A stretch of DNA of 34,406 nucleotides from Methanoregula sp. (GCF_028712425.1 NZ_JAQTQD010000024.1:1-34406), one strand, 5' to 3'. Counted from the stretch's first letter, positions 1-8,123 are shown. The notes: generated by a model not told the origin, from the sequence alone. Numbers and translations: made by a program.

Positions 1-91
1 CCCGATAATGCGGGAACTCATCCAGGACTTCCTGAACGACATCGGCATGGAACTCCATCATCTTCGGTTGCTGTGCTACTGCTTCGGTCAT
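1..91 (-). CDS. Hypothetical protein, N-terminal 30 residues only
   Basis: An open frame begins with ATG at 91 and runs off the left edge of the window, giving 30 residues that start MTEAVAQQPKMMEF. Its start lies 5 nt after the stop of the next minus-strand gene (97-471), so the two are probably co-transcribed. The ribosome-binding site is weak (GTGAT-like). The fragment is acidic, shows no motif I recognise and is too short to classify. Neighbours suggest it belongs to an integrated element. Confidence 0.5.
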   Translation of the reverse strand, partial: MTEAVAQQPKMMEFHADVVQEVLDEFPHYR

Positions 92-96
92 GGGGA

Positions 97-471
97 TCAC
101 GCATCTTCGCTTACAATAGTCTCTGTGTTGGTCGTGATCTTTGTCGGACCCATGAATCCAAACCGGAGAGCCAGTGCTATAACTCCCTCGTTCACGAAAT
201 CAGGATCTCCAAACCCTTCATTCCGGAGTTTGGCCTCTTCATCGTGCAATCCAGGGCGTATATCAGCGACTGCTAGATGGCAGCCTGGGACCAGCCCCTC
301 AAGCTTGGCAATGTACGCGATCCCCGCCTCTGCGATGGGCCTCTTTGAGATCGCTTTTCCTTCGGCGGCCCACTTCGCGAAGATCTTCTTCAGGAGATCC
401 TCGTGGTACTCATCGATCCTCGATCCGAGGAAGTCGGTTTTCCTCTCATCCAACGTGGTTTTGTTTGTCAT
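97..471 (-). CDS. Hypothetical protein, 124 aa
   Basis: A soluble, charged 124-residue protein without signal peptide or membrane segment. I do not recognise the family. The N-terminal half (about residues 10-60) looks helical and contains KKIFAKWAAEGK and PIAEAGIAYIAKL, a pattern that could be a small DNA-binding fold, but that is a guess. It is divergent from the ribbon-helix-helix gene at 600, and its start lies inside the group of GTTTAAC boxes, so it may be controlled by that regulator. It reads straight into a further gene at the left edge (5-nt gap). The setting, next to a tyrosine recombinase, fits a plasmid-like or viral integrated element. A large plus-strand frame covering 8-478 is the shadow of this gene: this strand has the better start and operon spacing. 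Confidence 0.6.
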   Translation of the reverse strand: MTNKTTLDERKTDFLGSRIDEYHEDLLKKIFAKWAAEGKAISKRPIAEAGIAYIAKLEGLVPGCHLAVADIRPGLHDEEAKLRNEGFGDPDFVNEGVIALALRFGFMGPTKITTNTETIVSEDA

Positions 472-472
472 C

Positions 473-635
473 GTTTAACTACGTTTAACAGTATATGCTC
501 AATGTTTAAAAAGATTTCTATATATTATAACATTGTTAAACTTATATAAATTCAATTAGTTTAAAATAGTTGGCCGCTCACTTACCTATCAGTTAAACGG
601 TGTGCAACGTGGTTAAAGAGGAGCTTGTGTTTAAC
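473..635. promoter_or_regulatory. Cluster of GTTTAAC/GTTAAAC boxes between divergent genes
   Basis: Eight copies of a 7-bp box or one-mismatch versions lie in about 160 bp: GTTTAAC at 473, 483 and 629, GTTTAAA at 504 and 559, GTTAAAC (the inverse) at 535 and 592, and GTTAAAG at 612. The region is otherwise AT-rich and includes TATA-like stretches (TTTAAAATA near 560). The boxes cover the starts of both the minus-strand gene at 471 and the ribbon-helix-helix gene at 600, so an operator for that regulator is the simplest reading. This is inferred, not shown. Confidence 0.5.
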
Positions 636-881
636 GGGGTGAAGCTGCCTAAGAGCGTGAATGATAAAGTCACCGAGTTGGCAGAGGAGGAAGGAATCGA
701 CAGATCTTCCTTCATGAGGAGAGCGATCATTAAATTTATTGAGAGCGAGGAGAATCCCGAGTTGCTCCTTTCTCAGATCGAACAGATCCTGATCCGGCGT
801 CCCGATATTCTGGATGAGCCCCTTCGCCGATACCAAGCGAGGGATTTAACGAAGCGGCCCGGGCACCGACGATCTCAATAA
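600..881 (+). CDS. Ribbon-helix-helix (CopG/Arc-type) DNA-binding protein
   Basis: 93 residues. Residues about 8-50 fit a ribbon-helix-helix fold: a short strand (FNGVKLPKSV) followed by helix 1 (VNDKVTELAEEEG) and helix 2 (SSFMRRAIIKFIE). Such proteins bind operators as dimers and often control plasmid copy number, toxin-antitoxin operons or element-specific genes. The C-terminal part is basic (KRPGHRRSQ). The start taken is GTG at 600; GTG at 609 is an alternative, and no good Shine-Dalgarno is visible. A TATA-like TTTAAAATA about 35 bp upstream would give a nearly leaderless transcript. The gene sits in a cluster of GTTTAAC boxes, which suggests autoregulation. Confidence 0.65.
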   Translation: MCNVVKEELVFNGVKLPKSVNDKVTELAEEEGIDRSSFMRRAIIKFIESEENPELLLSQIEQILIRRPDILDEPLRRYQARDLTKRPGHRRSQ

Positions 882-1114
882 TATTCCGATATAGTATAAC
901 TTTTTTAAGTGCTTCTGTGGTTTTGTCATCCGTGATAATCCCCTTCTGCCGCTCTTGCTAATACTGTGAATTATACTCACACCAATATTATGGCGCACCA
1001 TATGCAGAGCGAAAGTGTATCTTTAACAAACTGGCATAAACTTTCTGTTTTGTTCACGTCGTAGAACCTGCGAGTTCATTCATATAATCGAGCGGTTCAA
1101 TAGTAAAAAAATAA

Positions 1115-2425
1115 TTACTCTTGGCCAAGAACTTTTACAAAGGCCATTTTCTCCTGTAACCTCTTCAAACTCAAGTTAATCTCTGTAAATTGTTCGTTGT
1201 GGTCAGCCCGAAGTTTCGCGTTCTCGCGCTCCAGGGCCAGAAGTTTGTCAGCCTGCCGATCGACACGCTCCCGCACAATCTCGGTCTCGGCATCGCGGAA
1301 TATCCTCAGGGCGTTCTGGTGCCGCATGAAGAGCGGGGCAACCTGTCCCTCCTCCAAGATACGGTATATTGCGATCAGGCCCGGCGAGTGGCCAACAATC
1401 GTTTCAGCTGCATCCTGACCGGCGGCCAGCCCGAACTGTGTCCGGAAGAATTTCCTCGTGCTGTGGATATGCAGCTTATTCATGCCGCTCTTGGTTTTTT
1501 CTACATACCCGGCCCTGTGAATTGCCTCAGTCAGCACCTCATCAATGGTCGAGATAGCCACTGGAAAGAGCCGATCGTCTTCGCTCACAGGCCGGCGCTC
1601 TTGGGGGTTCTTGATGTTCGGGAAGTTCATCTGCCGTTTCCCTGCCGTCGAGATCACATAGAGGTCCCGGCCAGTCTTCCAGAGCTCCTGCCGTTTATGC
1701 CCCTTCCCTCTCCTGGATACCATCCGGTGCAGTTTCTCGGTCCAGAGCTCCTTGATGAGGTCCTCGGTCTCCTTTGTCAGGAAGGCTATCCGGGGCTTCC
1801 CGTTCTTGGTGTAAGCACCATCGAAGCGGATCCGCACCGGGCCCTTGGAGCCATCCGGCAGCCTATAGTCCCAGGTAATCTCGCTGAGCCGGACACTCGT
1901 TGCCTCACGGATGCGGCAACCGGTCGAGAGTAAGAACATGAAAAGGCAGCGGGCGATCGGGGATTTCAGCTGGTGATATACCGCAAGGGCTGACTCGTGG
2001 GTGAAGGGGAGATCATCGTTCTCTGGTTTCTCCTTGTATGAAAACTCCGACCGGTACGCTTTGGGCAGCCCGATCTCGTTCATCTCAAACCATGCCTGGA
2101 CAATCGAGATCCTGAGGGTCTTGGTCGCCACCTCGTACTTCTTCGTGACCATCTGCCCGCCGATCTTCCGCGTGATCGTCAGGCCGTCCAGGAAGTCCTT
2201 GAAGTCCCGCAAGTCATCGAGCACGTCCTGTTTCGTTGCCTGCCGGATATACTGGTCCAGCTGAGGGAATACATCATCCTGGGTGAGGGGCAGCTGTTTC
2301 TCCCTCGGCAGGTCTTTCCCGAATTTTGATTGCCCGAACTGCGTCAGGGCCAGCCGGTACGATTTGGTGGTTTCGGCAGAGTCAGACTTGCAAAACTGCT
2401 TTGCCGACGTAAACAGGCGCTCCAT
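1115..2425 (-). CDS. Tyrosine recombinase / integrase
   Basis: A 436-residue site-specific recombinase. The N-terminal ~130 residues look like a SAM-like core-binding domain (FCKSDSAETTKSYRLALTQF). The catalytic domain shows the family set: Arg I in GCRIREATSVRL, a lysine-bearing beta-hairpin region, the box II HIHSTRKFFRTQF (H-x-x-R), IVGHSPG and a downstream tyrosine in IAIYRILEE. The last ~60 residues form a coiled coil (ADKLLALERENAKLRADHNEQ) not usual in minimal XerC/D proteins. It would catalyse integration, excision or dimer resolution of a mobile element. A TATA-like TTTTTATTA lies just upstream of the ATG (about 2450-2457), consistent with a leaderless message. No tRNA gene or att direct repeat was found beside it, so the element boundary is not fixed. 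Confidence 0.9.
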   Translation of the reverse strand: MERLFTSAKQFCKSDSAETTKSYRLALTQFGQSKFGKDLPREKQLPLTQDDVFPQLDQYIRQATKQDVLDDLRDFKDFLDGLTITRKIGGQMVTKKYEVATKTLRISIVQAWFEMNEIGLPKAYRSEFSYKEKPENDDLPFTHESALAVYHQLKSPIARCLFMFLLSTGCRIREATSVRLSEITWDYRLPDGSKGPVRIRFDGAYTKNGKPRIAFLTKETEDLIKELWTEKLHRMVSRRGKGHKRQELWKTGRDLYVISTAGKRQMNFPNIKNPQERRPVSEDDRLFPVAISTIDEVLTEAIHRAGYVEKTKSGMNKLHIHSTRKFFRTQFGLAAGQDAAETIVGHSPGLIAIYRILEEGQVAPLFMRHQNALRIFRDAETEIVRERVDRQADKLLALERENAKLRADHNEQFTEINLSLKRLQEKMAFVKVLGQE

Positions 2426-2458
2426 GAGATCATGGTTTGATCGGGCGGTAATAAAAAG

Positions 2459-3571
2459 TTAGGGTATTTGCCGGGAGTGTAAAAACCTTATCTCAGGATC
2501 ATTCCATGAACCGGTCAGGTGTCCCCGTAAGGCCAGTTCCCCACAGATTTTTTCCGTTTCCGGAAGAAGAGGACGCGCAGGTGAATGGGCAAGAGGTGTC
2601 CCGGGCAGCGGGATAAAGCGGTGGACGTGGACGGTACCGGCCCGTGCCACCTCCCGGATCAGGTCAAGCGTTGCCCGCTGGTCCTCATCCGTCTCGAACG
2701 GGAGCCCCACAATAAAATCAACAACCGGTGTTGTCCCGTTCTCCCGGCAGAGATCGACTGCAGTCAGCACGTCTGCGACAGTGTGCCCCCGCTTCAGCCG
2801 GGAAAGGACCGTGTCACTCCCGGACTGGGCACCGAAGTGCAGCAGGGTATTCGTGCAGTAGCGGTTGATTAGGTCCAGTGACATCGTGCAGATAAACTCC
2901 GGGCGTACTTCGCTGGGGAAGGTCCCGAAGAAGACCTGGTTATGACAGGCACGGAGAAGTCGTTCAACCTTGTCGAACCGCGGGTGAACGCCATCCGACC
3001 CGTACGCGAGGGCATTGGGAGTGACAAATCTCGACTGGCTGTGCCATTGTGTATACCGTGCAATCTCGTCAACGGACCGGTGCCGCATGCAGTGGCCGAA
3101 GATCTGCGGGGTCTGGCAGTAGCCGCACGAGAACGGGCAGCCACGCGAGATCTCGATATATCCTTTGTACTCGGAGAAGGGGGGGAAGGCATCCAGCCGG
3201 ACCGTGGTGTCCGCAGTCTGATACCAGTCTCCGGTCATGACGCCGGGAATCCTGCCGTCCCCGCCACGAATAAGGTTGAAGAGGAGACGGGGGAGCGTAT
3301 ACTCTCCTTCGCCAATCACGACATAGTCTGCATAACCGGCCACCTCGCGGGGTGCAGCGGTGGCATGCGGTCCGCCAACAACTGTAATGCAATCCGCCTC
3401 AGCAATCTCCTTCTGGTAGCGTGCGGCACTGATCGATGTCAGGCTGTAGCACGTGATGTCCCCGGTGGGTGCATCAACCGGGTTGAGATGAATCCCTTCC
3501 CGTTCGCAGGTCGCATAGAGGACCGCAAAGGAGTTTCTTGCCGCATGGATTATCCTCCAGTTGACCTGCAT
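2459..3571 (-). CDS. B12-binding domain / radical SAM protein, MJ_1487 type
   Basis: 370 residues. The first ~110 residues resemble a cobalamin-binding Rossmann-like domain (VVGGPHATAAP, residues 64-74, then VVIGEGE). A radical SAM core follows, with the cluster-binding CxxxCxxC at C145, C149 and C152 inside SRGCPFSCGYCQTP, and later HFGAQSGSD and VDFIVGLPFETDED typical of these barrels. The domain order matches the archaeal family described as B12-binding/radical SAM MJ_1487 (TIGR04013). The reaction is unknown; related proteins do methyl transfers or thioether chemistry. The cofactor-binding histidine of classic B12 domains (DxHxxG) is not evident. It lies 49 bp downstream of a lipoprotein gene on the same strand, so shared transcription is possible. 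Confidence 0.85.
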   Translation of the reverse strand: MQVNWRIIHAARNSFAVLYATCEREGIHLNPVDAPTGDITCYSLTSISAARYQKEIAEADCITVVGGPHATAAPREVAGYADYVVIGEGEYTLPRLLFNLIRGGDGRIPGVMTGDWYQTADTTVRLDAFPPFSEYKGYIEISRGCPFSCGYCQTPQIFGHCMRHRSVDEIARYTQWHSQSRFVTPNALAYGSDGVHPRFDKVERLLRACHNQVFFGTFPSEVRPEFICTMSLDLINRYCTNTLLHFGAQSGSDTVLSRLKRGHTVADVLTAVDLCRENGTTPVVDFIVGLPFETDEDQRATLDLIREVARAGTVHVHRFIPLPGTPLAHSPARPLLPETEKICGELALRGHLTGSWNDPEIRFLHSRQIP

Positions 3572-3620
3572 GGCTACCAGAGTATGGCACGGGAGAAAAA
3601 AAGAGGGTTGTGGATCGCGA

Positions 3621-4079
3621 TCAGCGCTGGCGGTACTCGCTGATCACATCGGTGACCTTGTAGGTCTGTCCGTTCATCTCGGAGACATAGACGACAACGC
3701 GGTCAGGGTTGTTCGGATCCTTGGTCCCGACAAATTCCACCTGATCGCCTTTGTTCTTCCCAATCTTTGCAGTCTCGGTCGTTCCATCCGATCTGTACAG
3801 CGTCACATCAATGGAGCTGACAAGATTTTGTCCTTTACCGCCATCGAAGACAACGGCAATCTGCCCGTTGTACTCTTTTTCCTTGACGGTGACTGATACC
3901 TGATTGTTCTCCGGGACAACATCTGTTGGCGATGGCACGAGGTTATTGCCCGAGGGGGCAGCTCCGCCGACAGGAGCCGATCCAGTCGCGGGGGCTGGAC
4001 CGGTTGTGCCCGTGCACCCGGCAATAAGAACCGCTGTGCAGAGGAGAAGGACGAAAAACACTATGTATCTGCCTTGCAT
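3621..4079 (-). CDS. Secreted lipoprotein, 152 aa
   Basis: The first 21 residues are a lipoprotein signal peptide ending in the lipobox LIAGC with the acceptor Cys at position 22. A Gly/Ala/Pro/Ser-rich linker (to about residue 50) follows, then a ~95-residue beta-rich domain (VSVTVKEKEYNGQIAVVFDGG to the C terminus) that resembles the outer domains of archaeal pilin-like proteins and Ig-like secreted domains. It is probably anchored on the outer face of the membrane. No catalytic motif is seen. AAATAAAG about 25-30 bp before the ATG could be its TATA box, making the message leaderless. It is 53 bp downstream of the AcnX small subunit gene. Confidence 0.75.
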   Translation of the reverse strand: MQGRYIVFFVLLLCTAVLIAGCTGTTGPAPATGSAPVGGAAPSGNNLVPSPTDVVPENNQVSVTVKEKEYNGQIAVVFDGGKGQNLVSSIDVTLYRSDGTTETAKIGKNKGDQVEFVGTKDPNNPDRVVVYVSEMNGQTYKVTDVISEYRQR

Positions 4080-4132
4080 ACCAGAACATATAACCCGGCT
4101 TTATTTGAGAGTTACGCTTGAAACAGAAAGGG

Positions 4133-4546
4133 TCACGCCTCACGAAGTTCCCCATCATATTCCAGTGTGCCTGCATCCCCGTCCACGGTGACAGAGACGC
4201 CATCCTTCAGTTTAACCAGGGGGACGCTCGTCCGGTCGATCATGGGGATCCCCCCGATGATGGCCCCGGTTGCAATGATCGCCTCCGCCTCAGTATTGAT
4301 GATAGCCGCAGGGGCATGGCCGTTCCGGCTCAGGGCATACAGGACGTACGAACCCACCGTGGATCCTTTCCCATACGGGAATGCAAGCACCGTGCCCGTG
4401 ATACTCGTTCCCCGGAGCGGGTGACCCTTCTCCACGATAACTCCGGTATCCGGGTCAACACCGGACAAAAACGAGATCGGGGCAGGGCTCACAAGCAGCC
4501 TTCCTTTTGCCTTTCCACGGGATATCCCTCGTCCGCTGATATGCAT
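4133..4546 (-). CDS. AcnX-type phosphomevalonate dehydratase, small subunit (DUF126)
   Basis: A 137-residue swivel-domain protein of the aconitase-X / DUF126 family. Visible family features are GRGISRGKAKGRLLVS at the N terminus, a central PYGKGSTVGSYVLY loop and the downstream NGHAPAAIIN. In archaea this small subunit pairs with the DUF521 large subunit as phosphomevalonate dehydratase in the modified mevalonate route to isoprenoids; that role is known for the family and is inferred here. The large subunit is not in the window, so the two genes are separated in this genome. ATG at 4546 is chosen over GTG at 4552 because GGTG sits 5 nt upstream of it. Only 44 bp separate it from the divergent PAN gene. 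Confidence 0.85.
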   Translation of the reverse strand: MHISGRGISRGKAKGRLLVSPAPISFLSGVDPDTGVIVEKGHPLRGTSITGTVLAFPYGKGSTVGSYVLYALSRNGHAPAAIINTEAEAIIATGAIIGGIPMIDRTSVPLVKLKDGVSVTVDGDAGTLEYDGELREA

Positions 4547-4590
4547 AATCACACCACATAAATGGTTGAAGATGAAGATATAAGAGTGAT

Positions 4591-5751
4591 ATGGAAGAGA
4601 CTGCCGTCAACAGCTCTGCTCCTTCCAGCGAGCTCAAGTACCAGATCCAGCTCAACGAGCTCGAAGCCGCACTGCTCGACCTGAAGGTGAAGATCGAAGA
4701 TCTCCAGAAGGAGAACGGCCAGCTCAGGCGCGAGAACAACCAGCTCAAGCGCATGCCGCTCTTCGTTGCCGTTGTTGTCGATATCCTGGATAACGGGGAT
4801 ATCTATCTCCGCCAGCAGGGCAATAACCAGGAATACCTTACTACTGCCGGTGAAGAACTCCGCCCGCTCTTAAAACCCGGGGCAAAGGTCGCAGTCAACA
4901 ACGCGCTCTCGATTGTCAAGGTTATCGGAAATATCTACGACTCCCGTGTCCGGGTGATGGAACTTGTGGAGTCTCCCGAAATATCCTATGCCCAGATCGG
5001 GGGCCTTGCGAACGAGATCAAAGAAGTACGGGAAGCTGTCGAGTATCCGCTAACCCGGCCGGAGATCTTCCAGCGGATCGGCGTAGAACCGCCAAAGGGG
5101 ATCCTCCTCTTCGGTGCTCCCGGCACCGGTAAAACCCTGATTGCGAAGGCAGTCGCCCATGAGGCAAAGGCAACGTTCATCAGGATGTCCGGCAGCGAGC
5201 TGGTCCACAAGTTCATCGGGGAAGGAGCCGGCCTTGTCCGGGAACTCTTCCAGTTGGCCCGCGAACGCGCACCGGCTATTGTTTTCATCGATGAGATCGA
5301 TGCAGTCGGGAGCATGCGGACCAATGACGGTACCAGCGGCAGCGCCGAGGTCCAGCGGACGCTGATGCAGCTGCTGGCAGAGATGGACGGGTTCGACAAC
5401 CGCGGCGATGTCCGCATCATGGCTGCCACCAACCGGGCAGACATGCTGGACCCGGCACTCCTCCGCCCCGGCAGGTTTGACCGCCTGATTGAGATCCCGG
5501 TGCCCGATAAGGATGCCCGGCTCCAGATCCTGATGATCCACTCAAGAAAGATGCAGCTGGGTAACGTTAACATGGGTGCGATTGTCAGCATGACAGAGAA
5601 CGCCACCGGCGCGGAACTCGAAGCGATCTGCCGTGAAGCCGGCATGATGGCCGTCCGCCGCGAGGCAGAGAAGGTCGAGATGATCGACTTCACCGATGCA
5701 GCCCGCAAGGTGAAGAACGAGGCAGTGACCGACAACCGGATGTACACCTGA
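4591..5751 (+). CDS. pan: Proteasome-activating nucleotidase, paralogue 1
   Basis: A 386-residue AAA+ ATPase that unfolds substrates and feeds them to the archaeal 20S proteasome. It has an N-terminal coiled coil (about residues 15-55), an OB domain (about 57-125), then the AAA module: Walker A GAPGTGKT (175-182), pore loop KFIG (207-210), Walker B VFIDEID (231-237), second region of homology with arginine fingers R292 and R295 in LRPGRFDR, and a C-domain. The protein ends in MYT, a hydrophobic-Tyr-X (HbYX) tail of the kind that docks in the 20S alpha ring and opens its gate. It is shorter than the second paralogue at 6686-7996, mainly in the coiled coil. The next gene follows at 39 bp on the same strand. 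Confidence 0.95.
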   Translation: MEETAVNSSAPSSELKYQIQLNELEAALLDLKVKIEDLQKENGQLRRENNQLKRMPLFVAVVVDILDNGDIYLRQQGNNQEYLTTAGEELRPLLKPGAKVAVNNALSIVKVIGNIYDSRVRVMELVESPEISYAQIGGLANEIKEVREAVEYPLTRPEIFQRIGVEPPKGILLFGAPGTGKTLIAKAVAHEAKATFIRMSGSELVHKFIGEGAGLVRELFQLARERAPAIVFIDEIDAVGSMRTNDGTSGSAEVQRTLMQLLAEMDGFDNRGDVRIMAATNRADMLDPALLRPGRFDRLIEIPVPDKDARLQILMIHSRKMQLGNVNMGAIVSMTENATGAELEAICREAGMMAVRREAEKVEMIDFTDAARKVKNEAVTDNRMYT

Positions 5752-5789
5752 GCCCGCGTTACGATGGGCTGTACAGTTTGGAGAGAAGG

Positions 5790-6266
5790 ATGAACATCCT
5801 CCTGGTCCAGCGCGAAGGAACCGACCTCTACCATACCCTCTTTTCTTCAGAGACGAGCCGCATGGCGCTGCGGTTCTACCACCCGAAAAAGAAATCCTGC
5901 GGCGTGTACATCTCCTGTGCGGCACTGAGCAGTGCCCTTGCGCTTGTTGCAGAACTGCGATGGTATATCCGCCGGTACGTGCGCGAGCCCCTCTTTGAAT
6001 GGGAACCGGGGATCTATTTTACCCACCAGCTGGCACAGGACGTTTATTACGAGCGGACCGTTGTCCTTGGCCCCGGCTGGCAATACCGGAAACTCTACGG
6101 GTTCAAGGACGGGAAGCTCATCAGCTCGGTCCCGATGGTACCGGGATCGACCGTCGAGGAATACCACCAGGAATATGCCGGCATAGACCACACGCTTGAG
6201 ATCTGGTGCACAGAGGATGACGTGGATGAGGGAGAACTGGTAAGCGGGCCGGATGACCTTATCTGA
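5790..6266 (+). CDS. Hypothetical protein encoded downstream of PAN
   Basis: 158 residues from ATG 5790, which has GGAG 6 nt upstream; a TTG at 5778 in the same frame is less likely. It has no signal peptide. It is rich in aromatic residues (ELRWYIRRYVREPLFEWEPGIYF, GPGWQYRKLYGF) with an acidic C-terminal tail (CTEDDVDEGELVSGPDD). I do not recognise the family. The 39-bp gap to PAN-1 on the same strand suggests co-transcription, so a proteasome-related accessory role is possible but only inferred from position. A convergent 42-aa gene and a strong hairpin follow it. Confidence 0.7.
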   Translation: MNILLVQREGTDLYHTLFSSETSRMALRFYHPKKKSCGVYISCAALSSALALVAELRWYIRRYVREPLFEWEPGIYFTHQLAQDVYYERTVVLGPGWQYRKLYGFKDGKLISSVPMVPGSTVEEYHQEYAGIDHTLEIWCTEDDVDEGELVSGPDDLI

Positions 6267-6345
6267 TTCCTGCCATTCAACCACGGCCTCGGGCAGAATA
6301 GTTTCCGTATGAAAAAATGAAAAAAGTGACGGGAAAAGGAGGAGA

Positions 6346-6371
6346 TCTTTTAAGGACCTGTCCTTAAAAGA
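6346..6371. terminator. Perfect 12-bp inverted repeat, probable bidirectional terminator
   Basis: TCTTTTAAGGAC and its exact reverse complement flank a 2-nt CT spacer. The element is AT-rich at its outer ends (U-run like on both strands). It lies between the plus-strand gene ending at 6266 and the stop codon of a minus-strand small gene at 6364, which it overlaps. A bidirectional terminator for converging transcripts is the simplest role; a protein-binding palindrome is the alternative. Confidence 0.5.
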
Positions 6372-6492
6372 CCGGTTCCCGCCGGAGGAGCCAGCAGAGT
6401 GCAAAGCAGGCCCCCATCAGGGCAAGCAGCCCGATGCCCTCAACTGCCCGGAAGATCACCGGGTAATGGTTCATGGTCTTTGTTATTGTCAT
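6364..6492 (-). CDS. Predicted 42-aa single-pass membrane peptide
   Basis: A short frame not reported by length-limited callers. It encodes 42 residues starting MTITKTMNHYPVIF and ending RREPVF, with one clear hydrophobic segment (about residues 18-36, IGLLALMGACFALCWLL) flanked by Arg on the C-terminal side, which predicts a single transmembrane helix. A strong TATA-like box (ATATATAT near 6590-6599, minus strand) lies about 100 bp upstream. GGAG is present 10 nt before the ATG, which is rather far; internal ATG (M7) is another start. The stop overlaps a perfect palindrome at 6346-6371. It lies between the two PAN genes. Function unknown. Confidence 0.4.
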   Translation of the reverse strand: MTITKTMNHYPVIFRAVEGIGLLALMGACFALCWLLRREPVF

Positions 6493-6589
6493 AGGTCATA
6501 ATCTCCTGGATCATTCACAGCCCGGGGTCTCCCCGCATGGAATTCCTGCAGGATTCCCGTACTGTCATACACAACCATCGCCCGTTCGC

Positions 6590-6599
6590 GATATATATT
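6590..6599 (-). promoter_or_regulatory. TATA-like box upstream of the 42-aa gene
   Basis: The run GAATATATAT on the minus strand, in an otherwise GC-rich intergenic stretch (6493-6685), fits an archaeal TATA box. Predicted transcription would start about 25 nt downstream (near 6568) and read the small membrane peptide gene with a leader of roughly 75 nt. Confidence 0.4.
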
Positions 6600-6685
6600 C
6601 GTAAAATAGATGCGGGTGGTTCCTGAAACTCCGTAGTGTATTCAGCTAACTTCCCGGTTAAGGGAATAAAAAGGGGATCGGCTGT

Positions 6686-7996
6686 TCAGGCGAACATAAC
6701 GCCTTCGGTACCAGGCAGGCCACGGTGGAAGTCAAGGCCCACCTTCTCAATGGCCGAGAGGAAGTCTTCCTGCTTGATGGCAGACCGCTCCTTCCGGATC
6801 GCGAACATCCCGGCCTCCATGCAGATGGCCCGGAGATCTGCACCGTTCTTGCCATCCGTGAGCCGTGCCACTTCCGTAAGGTTAACATCTTCATCAATGG
6901 TGAGTGCCCGGCAGTGTACTTTCAGGATGGAGAACCGGCCTTTCTCATCCGGCAGGGGGATCTCGATGATCCTGTCGAACCGGCCGGGCCGGAGGAGTGC
7001 CTTGTCAAGGATGTCGATCCGGTTCGTTGCACCGATGATCTTCACATCGCCCCGGTTCTCGAACCCGTCCATCCCCGCAAGGAGCTGCATCAGCGTCCGC
7101 TGGACCTCGCGGTCTCCGGAAGTATTCGCCTCGGTCCGGCTGGCCCCCACCGCATCGATCTCGTCGATGAAGATGATGGTCGGGGCCTTCTTCTTCGCAA
7201 GATCGAAGAGCTCACGGACGAGCCTTGCGCCCTCCCCGATATATTTCTGGACCAGCTCCGATCCCACGACCCGCATGAAATGGGCGTTGGTCTCGTGGGC
7301 AACGGCCTTTGCAAGCAGCGTCTTTCCCGTGCCGGGCGGCCCGTGGAGGAGAACGCCCTTTGGCGGTTCGACCCCGATCCGCTCGAAAAGTTCGGGGCGC
7401 TTCAGCGGCAGTTCCACGGCCTCCTTGATCTCGTTGATCTGTTGCTCGAGCCCGCCGATATCCATGTAGGTCTCCTGCGGGGAGTCCACCAGTTCCATGC
7501 CATACACCTGTGCATCAAAGGAACTTGGGAGGAGCTCGACAATAGCAAGCGACTGCTGGTTCAGCGTGCACCGTACCCCCGGCTTGAGGTCGTCTGCACT
7601 GATGGACGGCGAGCTCCGCACTAAAAACCGCGGGCCCGCGCTGCTCCTGACGATCACCCGGTTTGCATCAACAACATCAGTGACCGTGCCGATGATAAGG
7701 GGAGGGCTCCTGAGTTGCTCGCTCTCGCTCTTGAGTTTCCGCACCTCACGCTCGTACCGGATCTTCTGGGTCTCGATATACCGCTTGTCAGCCTCGACCT
7801 GCCGCAGTTGCTCGCGGAGTTCGAGGTTGCGGGACTCCAGGTTGCCGACCCGTTCCATCATCTGGACTTCCAGGTCATGCTTGTCACCCTCGATCTGGGA
7901 GAGCTGTTCACGGAGCTGCTCGGACAGTGTACGGTACAACCGGTACAGTTCCTCGGGAGTCTGGGGCTCCGGGGACTGGTGGATGGTGTCAGACAT
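6686..7996 (-). CDS. pan: Proteasome-activating nucleotidase, paralogue 2
   Basis: 436 residues from ATG 7996, preceded by GAGG at 7-nt spacing; an upstream in-frame extension to 8080 lacks such support and reads an unlikely N terminus. A long coiled coil (about residues 15-97, two heptad stretches) precedes the OB domain (about 98-160) and the AAA module: Walker A GPPGTGKT (219-226), pore loop KYIG (251-254), Walker B IIFIDEID (274-281), arginine fingers in LLRPGRFDR (335-342). It differs from paralogue 1 at the pore aromatic (Tyr rather than Phe) and at the C terminus, which is MFA: Phe replaces the Tyr of the HbYX motif. It is divergent from MBF1. Two PAN-type ATPases may form separate or mixed hexamers; this is inferred. 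Confidence 0.93.
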   Translation of the reverse strand: MSDTIHQSPEPQTPEELYRLYRTLSEQLREQLSQIEGDKHDLEVQMMERVGNLESRNLELREQLRQVEADKRYIETQKIRYEREVRKLKSESEQLRSPPLIIGTVTDVVDANRVIVRSSAGPRFLVRSSPSISADDLKPGVRCTLNQQSLAIVELLPSSFDAQVYGMELVDSPQETYMDIGGLEQQINEIKEAVELPLKRPELFERIGVEPPKGVLLHGPPGTGKTLLAKAVAHETNAHFMRVVGSELVQKYIGEGARLVRELFDLAKKKAPTIIFIDEIDAVGASRTEANTSGDREVQRTLMQLLAGMDGFENRGDVKIIGATNRIDILDKALLRPGRFDRIIEIPLPDEKGRFSILKVHCRALTIDEDVNLTEVARLTDGKNGADLRAICMEAGMFAIRKERSAIKQEDFLSAIEKVGLDFHRGLPGTEGVMFA

Positions 7997-8123
7997 CTCG
8001 TGCCTCAGATAATTATATGGGGAAATTGCATATAAAGCGTTTGTGAGGAGGCAAACGGCGGGTTGCAGCCCCTGATCCATTCAGAGGGCATTTAAAGTCT
8101 GAAAACAACTTCCTAGTGAGAAT

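Noticed and set aside
8-478. Plus-strand gene of 156 codons at the left edge
   Set aside because: It is the antisense of a better minus-strand gene that shows operon spacing with its neighbour.
1030-1100. tRNA or att site next to the recombinase
   Set aside because: A GGTTCAA-like string near 1095 is present, but no acceptor stem or anticodon arm can be built around it.
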